A DNA stretch of 64,000 nucleotides from Bacteroidota bacterium (GCA_021796215.1 JAJYOK010000001.1:124001-188000); one strand, 5' to 3'; counted from the first letter of the stretch, positions 19,762 through 30,038 are shown. Notes: generated by a model from the letters alone, not told the origin. Made by a program: numbers and translations.

Positions 19762-20226
19762 ATGGCATTGACAGTCGGACAAAAAGCCCCGCAGTTCAGT
19801 CTTCCCGATACAACCAAAACAACGCGGTCGCTTTCGGAGTTTGCAGGAAAAAAAGTTGTTCTATTGTTTTACCCCGGTGCGTTTACCGGCGTGTGCGATA
19901 AAGAAATGTGCACGGTCAGGGATTCAATGGCGGCATTCAACAATGTTGGCGCGCAGGTCATCGGCATCAGTGTGGACGGTCCGTGGGCGAACAAAGCATT
20001 TGCTGATAAATACAATCTCACATTTCCTCTTCTTTCCGATTACAACAGGGAAGTTGTAAAACAGTACGGCGTTGCTTTCGAAGGCCTCGGCGGATTGAAG
20101 GGATATGTTGTTGCCAATCGCGCTGTATTTGTTCTCGATTCAAAGGGAGTTGTGACGTACGCGTGGGTTGCAGAGAAACCGGGCATCGAACCGCCGTATG
20201 ATGAAGTGAAAAAAGCGGCGGCGTAA
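19762..20226 (+). CDS. Peroxiredoxin (AhpC/TSA family)
   Basis: LLFYPGAFTGVCDKEMCTVRDSM. Confidence 0.93.
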   Translation: MALTVGQKAPQFSLPDTTKTTRSLSEFAGKKVVLLFYPGAFTGVCDKEMCTVRDSMAAFNNVGAQVIGISVDGPWANKAFADKYNLTFPLLSDYNREVVKQYGVAFEGLGGLKGYVVANRAVFVLDSKGVVTYAWVAEKPGIEPPYDEVKKAAA

Positions 20227-20231
20227 CCGGT

Positions 20232-20549
20232 ATGGTCAACAAAATTTCTCCCGAAGAATTGCAGCAGCGGCTGAACAATCGGGAAAAGGTCGTGCTGCTC
20301 GATGTCCGTGAGCCGTGGGAATACGAGATTGCACATCTTCCCAGCGCGATATTAATTTCGCTTGATACGTTATCAAAAAACTTTGAGAAACTTTCGAAGA
20401 GCGACGAAATTATTGTCTATTGCCACACGGGCGCGCGCAGCCAGTATGCGTGCATCCTTTTACGGCGGGCCGGATTTGACAGCGTGAAAAATCTTGCCGG
20501 CGGCATTGATGCATGGTCGGATATTGATTCAACAGTTCAGAAATATTGA
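20232..20549 (+). CDS. Rhodanese-like domain protein
   Basis: LLDVREPWEYEIAHLPSA; IIVYCHTGARSQYA active-site loop. Confidence 0.95.
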   Translation: MVNKISPEELQQRLNNREKVVLLDVREPWEYEIAHLPSAILISLDTLSKNFEKLSKSDEIIVYCHTGARSQYACILLRRAGFDSVKNLAGGIDAWSDIDSTVQKY

Positions 20550-20603
20550 TCGGCAAAGCAGTACGTCAAAGAATAATTATCCTTCATTTTATATGAGGAA
20601 ACT

Positions 20604-21068
20604 ATGGCGACATTGAAAATTGGCGATGCAGCGCCGGATTTTTCTTTGCTGGGAAATGACGGCAAAATGCATTCATTGAAGGATTTCAAAGGGAAGAAGG
20701 TTGTCCTGTATTTTTATCCGAAAGACGACACGAGCGGATGTACGGCAGAGGCGTGTTCATTCCGCGACAATCTTTCCACGATTAAAAGGAAAGATGCGGT
20801 CGTTGTCGGAGTGAGTGCGGACAGCGTCGCTTCACACACAAAGTTCATTGACAAATACGATCTGAACTTTACTCTGCTCAGTGATGAAAGTAAAGCTGTG
20901 TTGAAAAAATACAATGTGTGGAAAGAAAAAAGCATGTACGGGCGAAAGTATTTGGGGATTGAGCGGACAACATTCGTGATAGATGAGCGGGGGAAAATTT
21001 CTCACATCTTTCCTAAAGTAAAAGTGAACGGACACACTGAAGAAGTTCTAAAGGCATTGTCTGAATAA
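20604..21068 (+). CDS. bcp: Thioredoxin-dependent peroxiredoxin, BCP type
   Basis: YFYPKDDTSGCTAEACSFRD; MYGRKYLGIERTTFVIDE. Confidence 0.94.
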   Translation: MATLKIGDAAPDFSLLGNDGKMHSLKDFKGKKVVLYFYPKDDTSGCTAEACSFRDNLSTIKRKDAVVVGVSADSVASHTKFIDKYDLNFTLLSDESKAVLKKYNVWKEKSMYGRKYLGIERTTFVIDERGKISHIFPKVKVNGHTEEVLKALSE

Positions 21069-21105
21069 GCGGTTCATTTATTGAATAAACCTGAAAGGAT
21101 CGGCT

Positions 21106-21804
21106 ATGGAAAACAACGCGAAGAAGCTTCTTGTTGAATTCATCGGTACGTGTATTTTCTTTTACATCGGAGCCGGTGCAATTATCACTGATAAATTTTC
21201 AAACGGGGCAGTCGGATTGCTTGGCATTGCCATCGCACACGGAGTGATTCTTTCCATCATGATCTCCGCGTTCGGCAGCATTTCAGGCGGACATTTTAAT
21301 CCCGCTGTAACATTCGGTGTGATGGCGGCGAAAAGAATTTCTGTGCCGCTCGGAATTCAATACATGGTTGCACAGTTGACTGGCGGAATTCTTGCCGGAG
21401 TGTTGCTGCGCCTTTCGTTTTCCTCTGAACTTTGTGCAGCAACGCATCTCGGCACACCTGCGGTTGCTTCCGGCGTCCCGCTCATCTCCGCCGTGTTCAT
21501 CGAAGCGCTCCTCACATTTTTCCTTGTAACATCCGTATTCGGAACAGCGATTGATCCGCGCGCGCCGAAGATCGGCGGATTTGGCATCGGTTTAACCGTA
21601 ATGGTAGATATTCTCGTTGGCGGGCCGTTGACAGGCGCTTCTATGAATCCTGCACGAACATTCGGTCCTGCACTTATTGCAGGGTTTTGGGATGCGCATT
21701 GGGTGTATTGGGTGGGACCGCTGCTTGGCGGCGGGCTTGCCGGATTCGTTTATGAAAAATTCATTATGCTGAAAGTCCCGCAGCAGGCGGGGGAAAAGAA
21801 ATGA
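21106..21804 (+). CDS. MIP family channel (aquaporin)
   Basis: SGGHFNPAVTFG and GASMNPARTFGPA NPA boxes. Confidence 0.95.
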   Translation: MENNAKKLLVEFIGTCIFFYIGAGAIITDKFSNGAVGLLGIAIAHGVILSIMISAFGSISGGHFNPAVTFGVMAAKRISVPLGIQYMVAQLTGGILAGVLLRLSFSSELCAATHLGTPAVASGVPLISAVFIEALLTFFLVTSVFGTAIDPRAPKIGGFGIGLTVMVDILVGGPLTGASMNPARTFGPALIAGFWDAHWVYWVGPLLGGGLAGFVYEKFIMLKVPQQAGEKK

Positions 21805-22208
21805 TCTATGTAACGCGCCGTGCTCACTTCAGTGCGGCACACAGGTTGTTCAACCCTGCGTTTTCCGAATCGAAGAATATTGAAGTCTTTGATAAGTGCG
21901 CAAACCCGAGCGGACATGGACACAATTATTATGTCGAAGTGACCATCGCCGGCGAACCTGATCCGAACACCGGCTATGTTATTGATCTTAAAAAGCTGAA
22001 GCGCATTATCGAGGATGAATTCATCAGCAAAGTTGATCACAAAAATCTCAACGTTGATGTTGAATTCTTGCGCGGCGTTATTCCAACGGCAGAAAATATC
22101 GCGATTGCGTGCTGGCAACGGCTTGTTTCGCACATCTCTGAAGGAAAATTGTTTTCAGTGCGTGTCTTTGAGACGGAAAAAAATTTTGTAGAGTACAAAG
22201 GAGAATAA
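21801..22208 (+). CDS. 6-pyruvoyl-tetrahydropterin synthase family protein ([11 protein letters not shown] motif, PTPS-like)
   Basis: [40 protein letters not shown] overlap with upstream aquaporin gene. Confidence 0.93.
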   Translation: MIYVTRRAHFSAAHRLFNPAFSESKNIEVFDKCANPSGHGHNYYVEVTIAGEPDPNTGYVIDLKKLKRIIEDEFISKVDHKNLNVDVEFLRGVIPTAENIAIACWQRLVSHISEGKLFSVRVFETEKNFVEYKGE

Positions 22209-22209
22209 A

Positions 22210-22824
22210 ATGCCCGAACGGAAAACCGCAAAAGGAAAAACGCCGGCATTGAGTCCCAAGGGGGGGCGCAGCATGGAAGATCTTGTTTATCAGATGCTTA
22301 TTCATTCCGGTGAAGATCCGGAGCGGGAAGGTTTGCGTAAAACTCCTGCGCGTGTAGCGAAGTCATTCCAATTTCTCACTAAGGGATACAACGAAGACGT
22401 GAAGAAGGTGATGAACGGCGCTGTTTTCAATGAGCCGTATAAAGAGATGGTGATCGTCAAGGATATAGACTTTTTCAGTTTGTGCGAACATCACCTTCTG
22501 CCGTTTTTCGGAAAGATTCACATCGCGTATATTCCGAACGGAAAAATTATCGGTTTAAGCAAGATTCCGCGCCTGGTGGAAATCTTTGCGCGCCGCTTGC
22601 AAGTGCAGGAACGTCTGACGCGCGAAATTGCGCGGACACTGTTTGAGGAATTAAAACCGGAAGGTGTCGGTGTTGTGTGTGAAGCGCGCCACATGTGTAT
22701 GATGATGCGCGGCGTCGAAAAACAGAATTCCCTTGCGACAACGAGCGAGATGCTCGGTGAATTCCGTACCAACAACAAAACGCGTGCGGAATTTCTTACA
22801 CTGATTACAAACAAATTCACATGA
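22210..22824 (+). CDS. folE: GTP cyclohydrolase I
   Basis: [49 protein letters not shown]. Confidence 0.97.
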   Translation: MPERKTAKGKTPALSPKGGRSMEDLVYQMLIHSGEDPEREGLRKTPARVAKSFQFLTKGYNEDVKKVMNGAVFNEPYKEMVIVKDIDFFSLCEHHLLPFFGKIHIAYIPNGKIIGLSKIPRLVEIFARRLQVQERLTREIARTLFEELKPEGVGVVCEARHMCMMMRGVEKQNSLATTSEMLGEFRTNNKTRAEFLTLITNKFT

Positions 22825-23546
22825 GAAGGAAAACGGGAGTTGCACCGCTGGTGTGGGTGACCGGTTCAAGCAAAGGTATCGGTGAAGCGATTGCGCGGGC
22901 ATTTGCCGGTATTGGAGCGCGTGTTATTCTGAGCGGAAGAGACCGAAAGAAACTTGCAGACGTGCGCCGTTTGATTGTGAAATCGTACGGATGGGGAGAA
23001 ATAATTCCGTGCGACATCGCTTCAGAAAAAAGCGTTGAACGCGCGCATGCAACGATCGTTAAAAAATTTGGCGCGGTTGACGTGCTTGTGAATAATGCCG
23101 GCGTTACGTATTTCACTTCGTTTGAAAAAACCACCATGAAGCAATTTGATCAGATTATCGGCACGAATTTGCGCGGGACATTTCTCTGCACAAAAGCAGT
23201 GTTGCCTTCAATGCTGAGACGGCGCGCAGGATGGATATTTACAATCAATTCCGTTTCAGCTATAACTACGTTCTTTGATTCATCAGCGTACGCCGCATCG
23301 AAAGCCGGCATGCTGGCAATGACGCGCGGGCTTCGTGCAGAAGTAAGAAAAAAAGGCGTGAAAGTTATTGATATTCTTCCCGGCGCCGTCGAAACGGAGA
23401 TGTGGGATAAGAGCGAAAGGAAAAAATCCGGAAATAAAATGATGAAGCCCGATGATGTTGCATCAGTTGTGGTGTCTCTGTACTGCCAGCCGGAACGCGC
23501 GCTTACGGAAGAAATCGTTCTGCGTCCACCGGAAGGTGATTTATAA
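22821..23546 (+). CDS. Short-chain dehydrogenase/reductase
   Basis: [25 protein letters not shown] overlap with folE. Confidence 0.93.
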   Translation: MRRKTGVAPLVWVTGSSKGIGEAIARAFAGIGARVILSGRDRKKLADVRRLIVKSYGWGEIIPCDIASEKSVERAHATIVKKFGAVDVLVNNAGVTYFTSFEKTTMKQFDQIIGTNLRGTFLCTKAVLPSMLRRRAGWIFTINSVSAITTFFDSSAYAASKAGMLAMTRGLRAEVRKKGVKVIDILPGAVETEMWDKSERKKSGNKMMKPDDVASVVVSLYCQPERALTEEIVLRPPEGDL

Positions 23547-23558
23547 TTTTGTAGATAA

Positions 23559-23577
23559 GGACACCTCAGAAGTGTCC
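23559..23577. repeat. REP-like hairpin GGACAC-CTCAGAA-GTGTCC
   Basis: Perfect 6-bp stem, intercistronic. Confidence 0.45.
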
Positions 23578-23596
23578 GACATCTTATTGTACCACA

Positions 23597-24310
23597 ATGG
23601 AAAAATTTCTTACAGGAAAAGTTGCGATTGTAACCGGCGCAAGCAAAGGAATTGGCCGTGCAATTACACTTTCACTTGCGGAAGACGGTGCGAATGTGAT
23701 TCTTGCCTCGCGCACAGAATCGGAACTAAATGAGCTTGCGAAGAAAATTCAGGAAAGCGGGGGATCGGCACTTGCAATTCGAACGGATGTTTCCCGCAGC
23801 GCAGATATTGCTCATCTTGTCAATTCAACGCTTGAGCAATTTCCTCGCATTGATATTCTCATCAACAATGCCGGCTACGGAGTTTTTTCGAAAGTTGTGG
23901 ATGCGCGCGAAGAAGACCTTGACGGAATGTGGAATGTTAATCTGCGCGGCGCGTTCTTGTGCAGCAAAGCTGTGCTTCCTGCGATGATGAAACAGCGGAG
24001 CGGAGAAATTATCAACATTGATTCGCTGGCGGGGAAGAATACATTTGTCGGCGGCGCAGGATACAGTGCAACCAAATGGGGACTGCTTGCATTTTCACGT
24101 ACATTGATGTTGGAAGTGCGCGAGTACAATATCCGCGTTATGACAATTTGCCCCGGCTCGGTGAATACAGCGTTTTCCGATCATTCAAAAGATGCAATGA
24201 ATATCATTCAGCCGGAAGATGTAGCCGAATCGGTGCTCTTTGCCCTTTCCATGCCAGCGCGTTCTAACGTCAGCGAAATTGATATTCGTCCAACAGTAAA
24301 ACCAAAATAG
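23597..24310 (+). CDS. Short-chain dehydrogenase/reductase (3-oxoacyl reductase / sepiapterin reductase-like)
   Basis: TGASKGIGRAI, NNAGYG, YSATKWG. Confidence 0.93.
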   Translation: MEKFLTGKVAIVTGASKGIGRAITLSLAEDGANVILASRTESELNELAKKIQESGGSALAIRTDVSRSADIAHLVNSTLEQFPRIDILINNAGYGVFSKVVDAREEDLDGMWNVNLRGAFLCSKAVLPAMMKQRSGEIINIDSLAGKNTFVGGAGYSATKWGLLAFSRTLMLEVREYNIRVMTICPGSVNTAFSDHSKDAMNIIQPEDVAESVLFALSMPARSNVSEIDIRPTVKPK

Positions 24311-24318
24311 ATTTTCTT

Positions 24319-25326
24319 ATGGATCGCAACGATCTTTACGACATCACAATTCTTGGCGGCGGACCGGTCGGTTTGTTTGCTTCGTTCTATGCCGGACTTC
24401 GCCACATGAAAACAAAAATCATTGACGCGCTTCCAGAACTTGGCGGACAATTAACCGCATTATATCCTGAAAAATATATTTACGATGTTGCCGGATTTCC
24501 GAAAATAATGGCGAAAGACCTTGCCAAAAGTCTTATTGAGCAAGCACTGCATCATCATCCGACAGTATGCCTTAACGAGCGTATCGAAGCACTTCATCCA
24601 GAGGAATTTGAAGCGCAGCATATCCTGCGCCTTGCCGGATCGCATGGAACGAATCACTACACGAAGGCTTTGCTATTAACGGTCGGCATCGGAGCGTTTG
24701 CTCCGCGAAAGCTTGAGCTTGATGGTATAGAAAAATTTGAACATCGCTTCGTACATTATTTTGTGAAAGATAAAACCATTTTTCAGGATAAGGAACTTCT
24801 GATTGTCGGCGGCGGTGACAGCGCAGTTGATTGGGCGCTGAATCTGCAAGACGTTGCAAAGAAGGTGACGCTGATTCATCGCCGCGACGAATTTCGTGCA
24901 CATGAAGATAGTGTTGAAGCACTGATGAACTCCGATGCAGTTGTGAAATTATGGTTTGAAGTTGATGCGATTCACGGCAACGAGACAATCGAATCGGTGA
25001 CAATCCGGAATAACAAAACGAATGAAACGGAAACGCTTCATGCTGATCATATTCTCTTGAATCTGGGTTTCATGGCAAGTCTTGGTCCGTTGAAAAACTG
25101 GGGGCTGGAAATCGAGAAAGGTGATATTAAAGTTACGAGCAAAATGGAAACGAACATCGAATGCATTTATGCTGCGGGAGATATTGTAACATTTCCCGGT
25201 AAATTGAAATTGCTCGCAACCGGTTTTGGGGAGGCAGCAATTGCCGTGAACAACATCAAAACATATATTGACCCGAAAGCGCGTGCTTTCCCCGGACACA
25301 GCAGTGAAATGAAAACACCAAAGTAA
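24319..25326 (+). CDS. Thioredoxin-reductase-like ferredoxin--NADP+ reductase
   Basis: DITILGGGPVGLFASFYAG, ELGGQLTALYPEKYIYDVAGFP, GGGDSAVDWAL, AAGDIVTFPGKLKLLATGFGEAA; no CxxC. Confidence 0.93.
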   Translation: MDRNDLYDITILGGGPVGLFASFYAGLRHMKTKIIDALPELGGQLTALYPEKYIYDVAGFPKIMAKDLAKSLIEQALHHHPTVCLNERIEALHPEEFEAQHILRLAGSHGTNHYTKALLLTVGIGAFAPRKLELDGIEKFEHRFVHYFVKDKTIFQDKELLIVGGGDSAVDWALNLQDVAKKVTLIHRRDEFRAHEDSVEALMNSDAVVKLWFEVDAIHGNETIESVTIRNNKTNETETLHADHILLNLGFMASLGPLKNWGLEIEKGDIKVTSKMETNIECIYAAGDIVTFPGKLKLLATGFGEAAIAVNNIKTYIDPKARAFPGHSSEMKTPK

Positions 25327-25330
25327 ATAA

Positions 25331-25361
25331 AAAACGGAGACGTGAAACTGTCTCCGTTTTT
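25331..25361. terminator. Bidirectional-type terminator between convergent genes
   Basis: AAAACGGAGAC / GTCTCCGTTTTT. Confidence 0.8.
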
Positions 25362-25383
25362 GCCTGCGATTGAAAGATAAGCG

Positions 25384-25917
25384 TTACTTCATAGGACCAT
25401 TCATTCCCATGCCGCCGCAGTCACATCCGCCTTGTCCATTCATTCTTCCTTTCATTTGCATCATTCCGCCTCTTCCCATCATTCCGTGCTGCATTGCTCG
25501 TTGCTGAACAACATGGCGAAGCATTCCGCGCCATATTTTTTGCTGTTCCGGTGTAAGCTGTTTGTTCGCTTCGAACCATGCATCCAGATGGTTCGTTCGC
25601 AGTGCCAATGTGTTGTCGGCAACTTCTTTCATCTGCTTTTCAATTGCTGCTTGATTCGGAGAATCTGAATCGAGCAATTTTGCCAGTTCAAGTTTCGATT
25701 CTGCAAGTTTTGAGCGCAGCTCGATCTGTTTTTTCTGGGTTTCAAAACGGAGATTCTTAAGATCTTCTTTTTGTTTGTCTGTTAAATTGAGCTTTGCCAT
25801 CATTGCTTCGTGCCTTGGCATATTCATTGCGCTTGGTCTTTTAGGCATGGATGGCATTTGAGCAAAACTGAGGGAGCTCAATGCAAGTGTGAGAAAAACA
25901 ACGAGATATTTTTTCAT
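25384..25917 (-). CDS. Periplasmic Spy/CpxP-like (heavy-metal sensor type) protein, Met-rich termini
   Basis: Signal peptide; LNLTDKQKEDLKNLRFETQKKQIELRSKL; C-terminal Met/Gly/Cys-rich tail. Confidence 0.7.
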   Translation of the reverse strand: MKKYLVVFLTLALSSLSFAQMPSMPKRPSAMNMPRHEAMMAKLNLTDKQKEDLKNLRFETQKKQIELRSKLAESKLELAKLLDSDSPNQAAIEKQMKEVADNTLALRTNHLDAWFEANKQLTPEQQKIWRGMLRHVVQQRAMQHGMMGRGGMMQMKGRMNGQGGCDCGGMGMNGPMK

Positions 25918-26015
25918 ACTACCTCCTAAAAAATGATTTTGTAGTGATTGTTAACTATCGTTACGATTCGTAGAGTTGGACAAAGAGGGCTGTGCAAGGT
26001 TTAATGGTCTCTTCC

Positions 26016-26044
26016 TTGAAACATATTTTTTGTTTCCGTATCTT
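26016..26044 (+). promoter_or_regulatory. Candidate promoter (TTGAAA-17-TATCTT)
   Basis: Upstream of ATG/GTG at 26065. Confidence 0.4.
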
Positions 26045-26064
26045 GGATAAGTGAAGGAGCACAT

Positions 26065-28254
26065 GTGAAATCCTCAAAAATTATCCGCAATTCTCTTCTT
26101 GCCGTTTTCTGTGTAGTGGTAATTTCTGGCTGCCAGGTTTTTTCACCTGTTGGAAGTTTTTTTTCGCAGCGATACACCAATGTTGTGTCGTATTTCAATA
26201 CGTTCTATAATGCACAGAAAGCATTTGACGACGGCAAAGCTGATGTCGCTTCGACGATACAAAGCCAGCAGGGAAAGATATTGACGCTTCAGGAGGAAAC
26301 CAATCTTGTTTCAGCAAACGCACGCCAGAAATTTACTTCTGCAATTGAAAAAGCATCAAAGCTTCTTTCCTATTATCCGAACAGTAAATTCGTGGACGAT
26401 GCACTGCTTATGATCGGTGAATCGTATTATTATCTTAATGATGACCTGAAAGCCGAGCGAAAGTTCCTTGAACTATTTGCTAAATTCCCCGAGAGCGACC
26501 TAATTCCTGAAGCGGAACTCTGGTACGGCCGTACGTTGCTTCGTGAAAAAAAATATGACGACGCCCAAAAGGTGCTTGATAAGAATATTGCCTCTGCGAA
26601 AGAACGCGGGGCTAAAAAGTTCGGAGCGCAGGCGGCAATTACGCTTGGGCGATATTACAATTCCATCAGCGATTATCAGAAGGCCATCGGTTATTTCCAA
26701 CAAGCGATTGATTTGAGCGGTGACGGCAAGCTGAATGCTGAAACGCAACTGCGCATCGGCTTTTGTTATGTCAGCATGGAAGATTATCCAAATGCTGAGA
26801 AAGCGTTCGAGCGTGTGGACGATTTCAGTCCGGATTATTACACGCAATTCCAAGGCGAATTTCAACGGGCGCGCATGCTTGGCAAGATGCAGAAGTATGA
26901 CGACGCTCTCGGCGCGCTGGAAAATCTTTTGAACGATCAGAAGAACGCAGAAAATGCTGCCAAGCTTCATTTAGCAATTGCCAATGTCTATCTCGCTCAA
27001 GGGCGGACGAAGGATGCAATTGACCGGTACACCTTAATTGATACGGTGTATGCAAAGACCGACGAATCGGCGCGGTCGTATTACAACCTTGGCCGTTATT
27101 ATGAATTCCAGACTCTTGACTATGCAAAAGCACGCGCAAACTATGACAAAGCAAAAGCGGAGAACCCGGCTTCCGAGATTACAAAAGATGCCGCTGCGCG
27201 CGCGGATATGTACGCAAAATATTTTGCATTCAATGAAGAGTTGGTAAAAGACGACAGTGTTATTACCTACATTAAAAGACAACAGGCGATTCGCGATTCG
27301 ATTGCTCAACTTCCTCAACAGGGTGCATACAACGCGCCAGATTCGGCTCGTCGTCTTCAAGCAAGTGTTCAACGTGATTCAGCAGCAGCAGATGCTTCCG
27401 AAAAAGTTTCTTCTGACAGCTCAAAGAGCGATTCATTATCTGCGGCGCGGATATTGACTGCGGCTGAACTGGATTCACTTCGCGCTGCCGATTCACTGAA
27501 AACACAGGCGGAAAAATTAAGACTCGCGACCGAGCAAGCATTTTCCGATTCAATGCAGCATTCAATTGAGCGGACGGAATTTGAATTGGGCGATCTGTTC
27601 TATCTGGACATCAATCAACCAGATTCGGCGGTGTATTGGTATCAGAAAGTTATTACAGAACATCCCGCAAGTGAATATGCGCCGCGCGCGCTTTACACGC
27701 TCGCTGAGATTTACCGGACTGTGGAGAAAAAAGATTCGACATTTGAAGATTCCCTCTATTCATTGATTGTTGAAAAATATCCCCAATCGCCTTACGCACA
27801 AGAAGCCCGGAAAAATTTAGGCATACCGTTGTTAGCCGAAAAGAAAGATCCCGCAGTAGACCTCTATCTTCATGCAGAAACATATTTTGACAGCACGAAG
27901 GCTCGCAGTGCATTCACGATCCTCGATTCTATTGCGCGAAAGTACCATACATCGAGTTTAGCACCGAAGGCACTTTATTCCATCGGCTGGCTGTACGAAT
28001 ATGCACTCGGGAAAAAAGACAGCGCAAGTTTTGCGTACAGAAGGCTTCTCACATTATATCCTGATTCAAAATATGCAGTTGCAGTGCGCCCGATGATTCA
28101 AGCCGAAGATCAGCAAAAAATGGAGGAGGCGCGCGCGGCGAAAGAAGCTGCTGATAGAGCGGCGGCGGAAAAAGCTGCTGCGGAAAAGAAAGCAGCAGAC
28201 GAAGCGAAGAAAAAAGCCGAACAGCCAAGTGATGAGAAAAAAATAGAGAGATGA
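26065..28254 (+). CDS. TPR-repeat lipoprotein (envelope)
   Basis: Lipobox VVISGC; multiple TPR units; Ala/Lys/Glu-rich C-terminal coil. Confidence 0.82.
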   Translation: MKSSKIIRNSLLAVFCVVVISGCQVFSPVGSFFSQRYTNVVSYFNTFYNAQKAFDDGKADVASTIQSQQGKILTLQEETNLVSANARQKFTSAIEKASKLLSYYPNSKFVDDALLMIGESYYYLNDDLKAERKFLELFAKFPESDLIPEAELWYGRTLLREKKYDDAQKVLDKNIASAKERGAKKFGAQAAITLGRYYNSISDYQKAIGYFQQAIDLSGDGKLNAETQLRIGFCYVSMEDYPNAEKAFERVDDFSPDYYTQFQGEFQRARMLGKMQKYDDALGALENLLNDQKNAENAAKLHLAIANVYLAQGRTKDAIDRYTLIDTVYAKTDESARSYYNLGRYYEFQTLDYAKARANYDKAKAENPASEITKDAAARADMYAKYFAFNEELVKDDSVITYIKRQQAIRDSIAQLPQQGAYNAPDSARRLQASVQRDSAAADASEKVSSDSSKSDSLSAARILTAAELDSLRAADSLKTQAEKLRLATEQAFSDSMQHSIERTEFELGDLFYLDINQPDSAVYWYQKVITEHPASEYAPRALYTLAEIYRTVEKKDSTFEDSLYSLIVEKYPQSPYAQEARKNLGIPLLAEKKDPAVDLYLHAETYFDSTKARSAFTILDSIARKYHTSSLAPKALYSIGWLYEYALGKKDSASFAYRRLLTLYPDSKYAVAVRPMIQAEDQQKMEEARAAKEAADRAAAEKAAAEKKAADEAKKKAEQPSDEKKIER

Positions 28255-28297
28255 ATCGACTCCTGTTGCTCAACTCCAGATTGAAAACCCTTTCGGG

Positions 28298-28319
28298 GAA
28301 GCAGCGCGCTGCTTCTTTT
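28298..28319 (+). terminator. Terminator-like perfect palindrome directly 5' of pyrK
   Basis: GAAGCAGCGCGCTGCTTC + TTTT; ends 2 nt before ATG 28322. Confidence 0.6.
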
Positions 28320-28321
28320 GC

Positions 28322-29092
28322 ATGATCCAAACACACGCTCCCGTACATTCTGTAGAAGAAATTGCATCGGGAATTTTCCGTCTTTCATTTCGCTCTCGCG
28401 AGGTTGCGTCGGCAGCATTACCTGGCCAATTTGTCAATGTTAAAGTTAACGACTCGCTCTTTCCGCTATTGCGCAGACCGTTCAGCATATTTTCTGTGGA
28501 AAGCGAGGCTGTTTCTATTGTATTTAATGTTATCGGAGAAGGAACACGCATTCTTGTCAGCAAAAAACCGGGGGATGTTGTTGATGTGATTGGTCCATTG
28601 GGAAATGGTTTTTCTGTTGCTATGGATTCGAAAAATTATAAGACGGCGTTAATTGTTGCCGGCGGCTTAGGCATCGCACCGTTTCCGTTTCTTCTTTCTC
28701 AGATTGGAAAGGATAAAAAGGTTCTCTCATTTACCGGCGCGCGTACATCGAATCAAATCGTGCGGCTCGGAATGGGGCACATGCATATTGCCACAGATGA
28801 CGGCTCAGAAGGGTTTGCGGGAAACGTGGTTGATTTGCTTGAGGAACATCTTTCGCATCACCACTATGAGTTGCCGCGAATTTTTTGCTGCGGTCCGGCG
28901 CGTATGTTGAAACGGCTTTCGGATTTTGCGCAGAAAAAAGGAATCGAGTGCTATGCCTCTCTCGAATGTGCTATGGCATGCGGCGTTGGTTTGTGTCAGG
29001 GATGTCCGGTGGAAACAATCAATGGAAAGAAAAAATATGTGCTGGTCTGCAAAGAAGGGCCGGTTTTTGAAACAAGCACGGTGTTCGTGTAA
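28322..29092 (+). CDS. pyrK: Dihydroorotate dehydrogenase electron-transfer subunit
   Basis: GQFVNVKV, RRPFSI, GGLGIAPFPFLL, CAMACGVGLCQGCPV Fe-S motif. Confidence 0.95.
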   Translation: MIQTHAPVHSVEEIASGIFRLSFRSREVASAALPGQFVNVKVNDSLFPLLRRPFSIFSVESEAVSIVFNVIGEGTRILVSKKPGDVVDVIGPLGNGFSVAMDSKNYKTALIVAGGLGIAPFPFLLSQIGKDKKVLSFTGARTSNQIVRLGMGHMHIATDDGSEGFAGNVVDLLEEHLSHHHYELPRIFCCGPARMLKRLSDFAQKKGIECYASLECAMACGVGLCQGCPVETINGKKKYVLVCKEGPVFETSTVFV

Positions 29093-30036
29093 TGATGAAT
29101 GAAACATTCACAATAGCAGGAGTAACATTCCGAAACCGCGTGCTTGTTGCATCCGGCACGTTCGGATACGGCGACGAAGTGCCTGAGCTTGTTGATGCGG
29201 ACAAGTTAGGCGGCATCGTGACGAAATCGCTTTCGATGAAACCGCGCGACGGGAATCCGGCACCGCGCATTGCAGAAACAGCATCGGGCATGCTGAATTC
29301 TATCGGGTTGGCAAATATCGGTGTTCAGAAATTCATTGATGAAAAAATTCCGAAGCTTTCTTCTTTTGCTTCAACGGTGATTGCAAATATCGCCGCGAGC
29401 AGTGTCGAAGAGTATTGTGCAGTTTTGGAGGCGCTCGATCCGTTTAAAGTTGTTGCCGGATTTGAAATCAATGTTTCGTGCCCGAATGTGAAGGAAGGCG
29501 GTTTGAGTTTTGGAACCGATAAAGTGAAAGTTGCGCTCATCACGAGAGAACTCCGCCGGCGGACAAAGAAGCCGCTTATCATTAAGCTCACGCCAAATGT
29601 AACACACATTTCCGAATTTGCTCTCGCGGCAGAATCTGAAGGAGCGGACGCCGTTTCTGTTATCAATACGCTCATCGGAATGGCGATTGATATTCGAACA
29701 CGCAAAACGAGAATATCAACAATTACAGGCGGCTTGTCGGGACCGGCGATCAAACCAATAGCCATAGCGAAAGTGTATGAAGTGTACCGTGCGGTACAAA
29801 TTCCCATTATCGGCATCGGCGGCATTACATCGTGGGAAGATGCAGTCGAATTTTTGCTTGCCGGTGCGTCGGCAGTTCAAATCGGCACGTACAATTTTGT
29901 TGACCCGTCTGCCGGAGTTAAAGTTGCCGAAGGAATCAAATTATTCTGTGAGAAGCAGTCAATCGGCAATGTTGGAGAATTGGTCGGTGCGATGGAAGCT
30001 CAACGCAGTCTTTCTGTTATTGAAAGCTGGCTGTGA
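29092..30036 (+). CDS. pyrD: Dihydroorotate dehydrogenase catalytic subunit (class 1B)
   Basis: VASGTFGYGDE, TKSLSMKPRDGNPAPRIAET, INVSCPNVKEGG, GIGGITSWEDAVEFLLAGASAVQIGT. Confidence 0.96.
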   Translation: MMNETFTIAGVTFRNRVLVASGTFGYGDEVPELVDADKLGGIVTKSLSMKPRDGNPAPRIAETASGMLNSIGLANIGVQKFIDEKIPKLSSFASTVIANIAASSVEEYCAVLEALDPFKVVAGFEINVSCPNVKEGGLSFGTDKVKVALITRELRRRTKKPLIIKLTPNVTHISEFALAAESEGADAVSVINTLIGMAIDIRTRKTRISTITGGLSGPAIKPIAIAKVYEVYRAVQIPIIGIGGITSWEDAVEFLLAGASAVQIGTYNFVDPSAGVKVAEGIKLFCEKQSIGNVGELVGAMEAQRSLSVIESWL

Positions 30037-30038
30037 TT

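Noticed and set aside
20232-20549. Rhodanese between two peroxiredoxins as a novel defence system
   Set aside because: Best explained as an ordinary oxidative-stress/thiol neighbourhood
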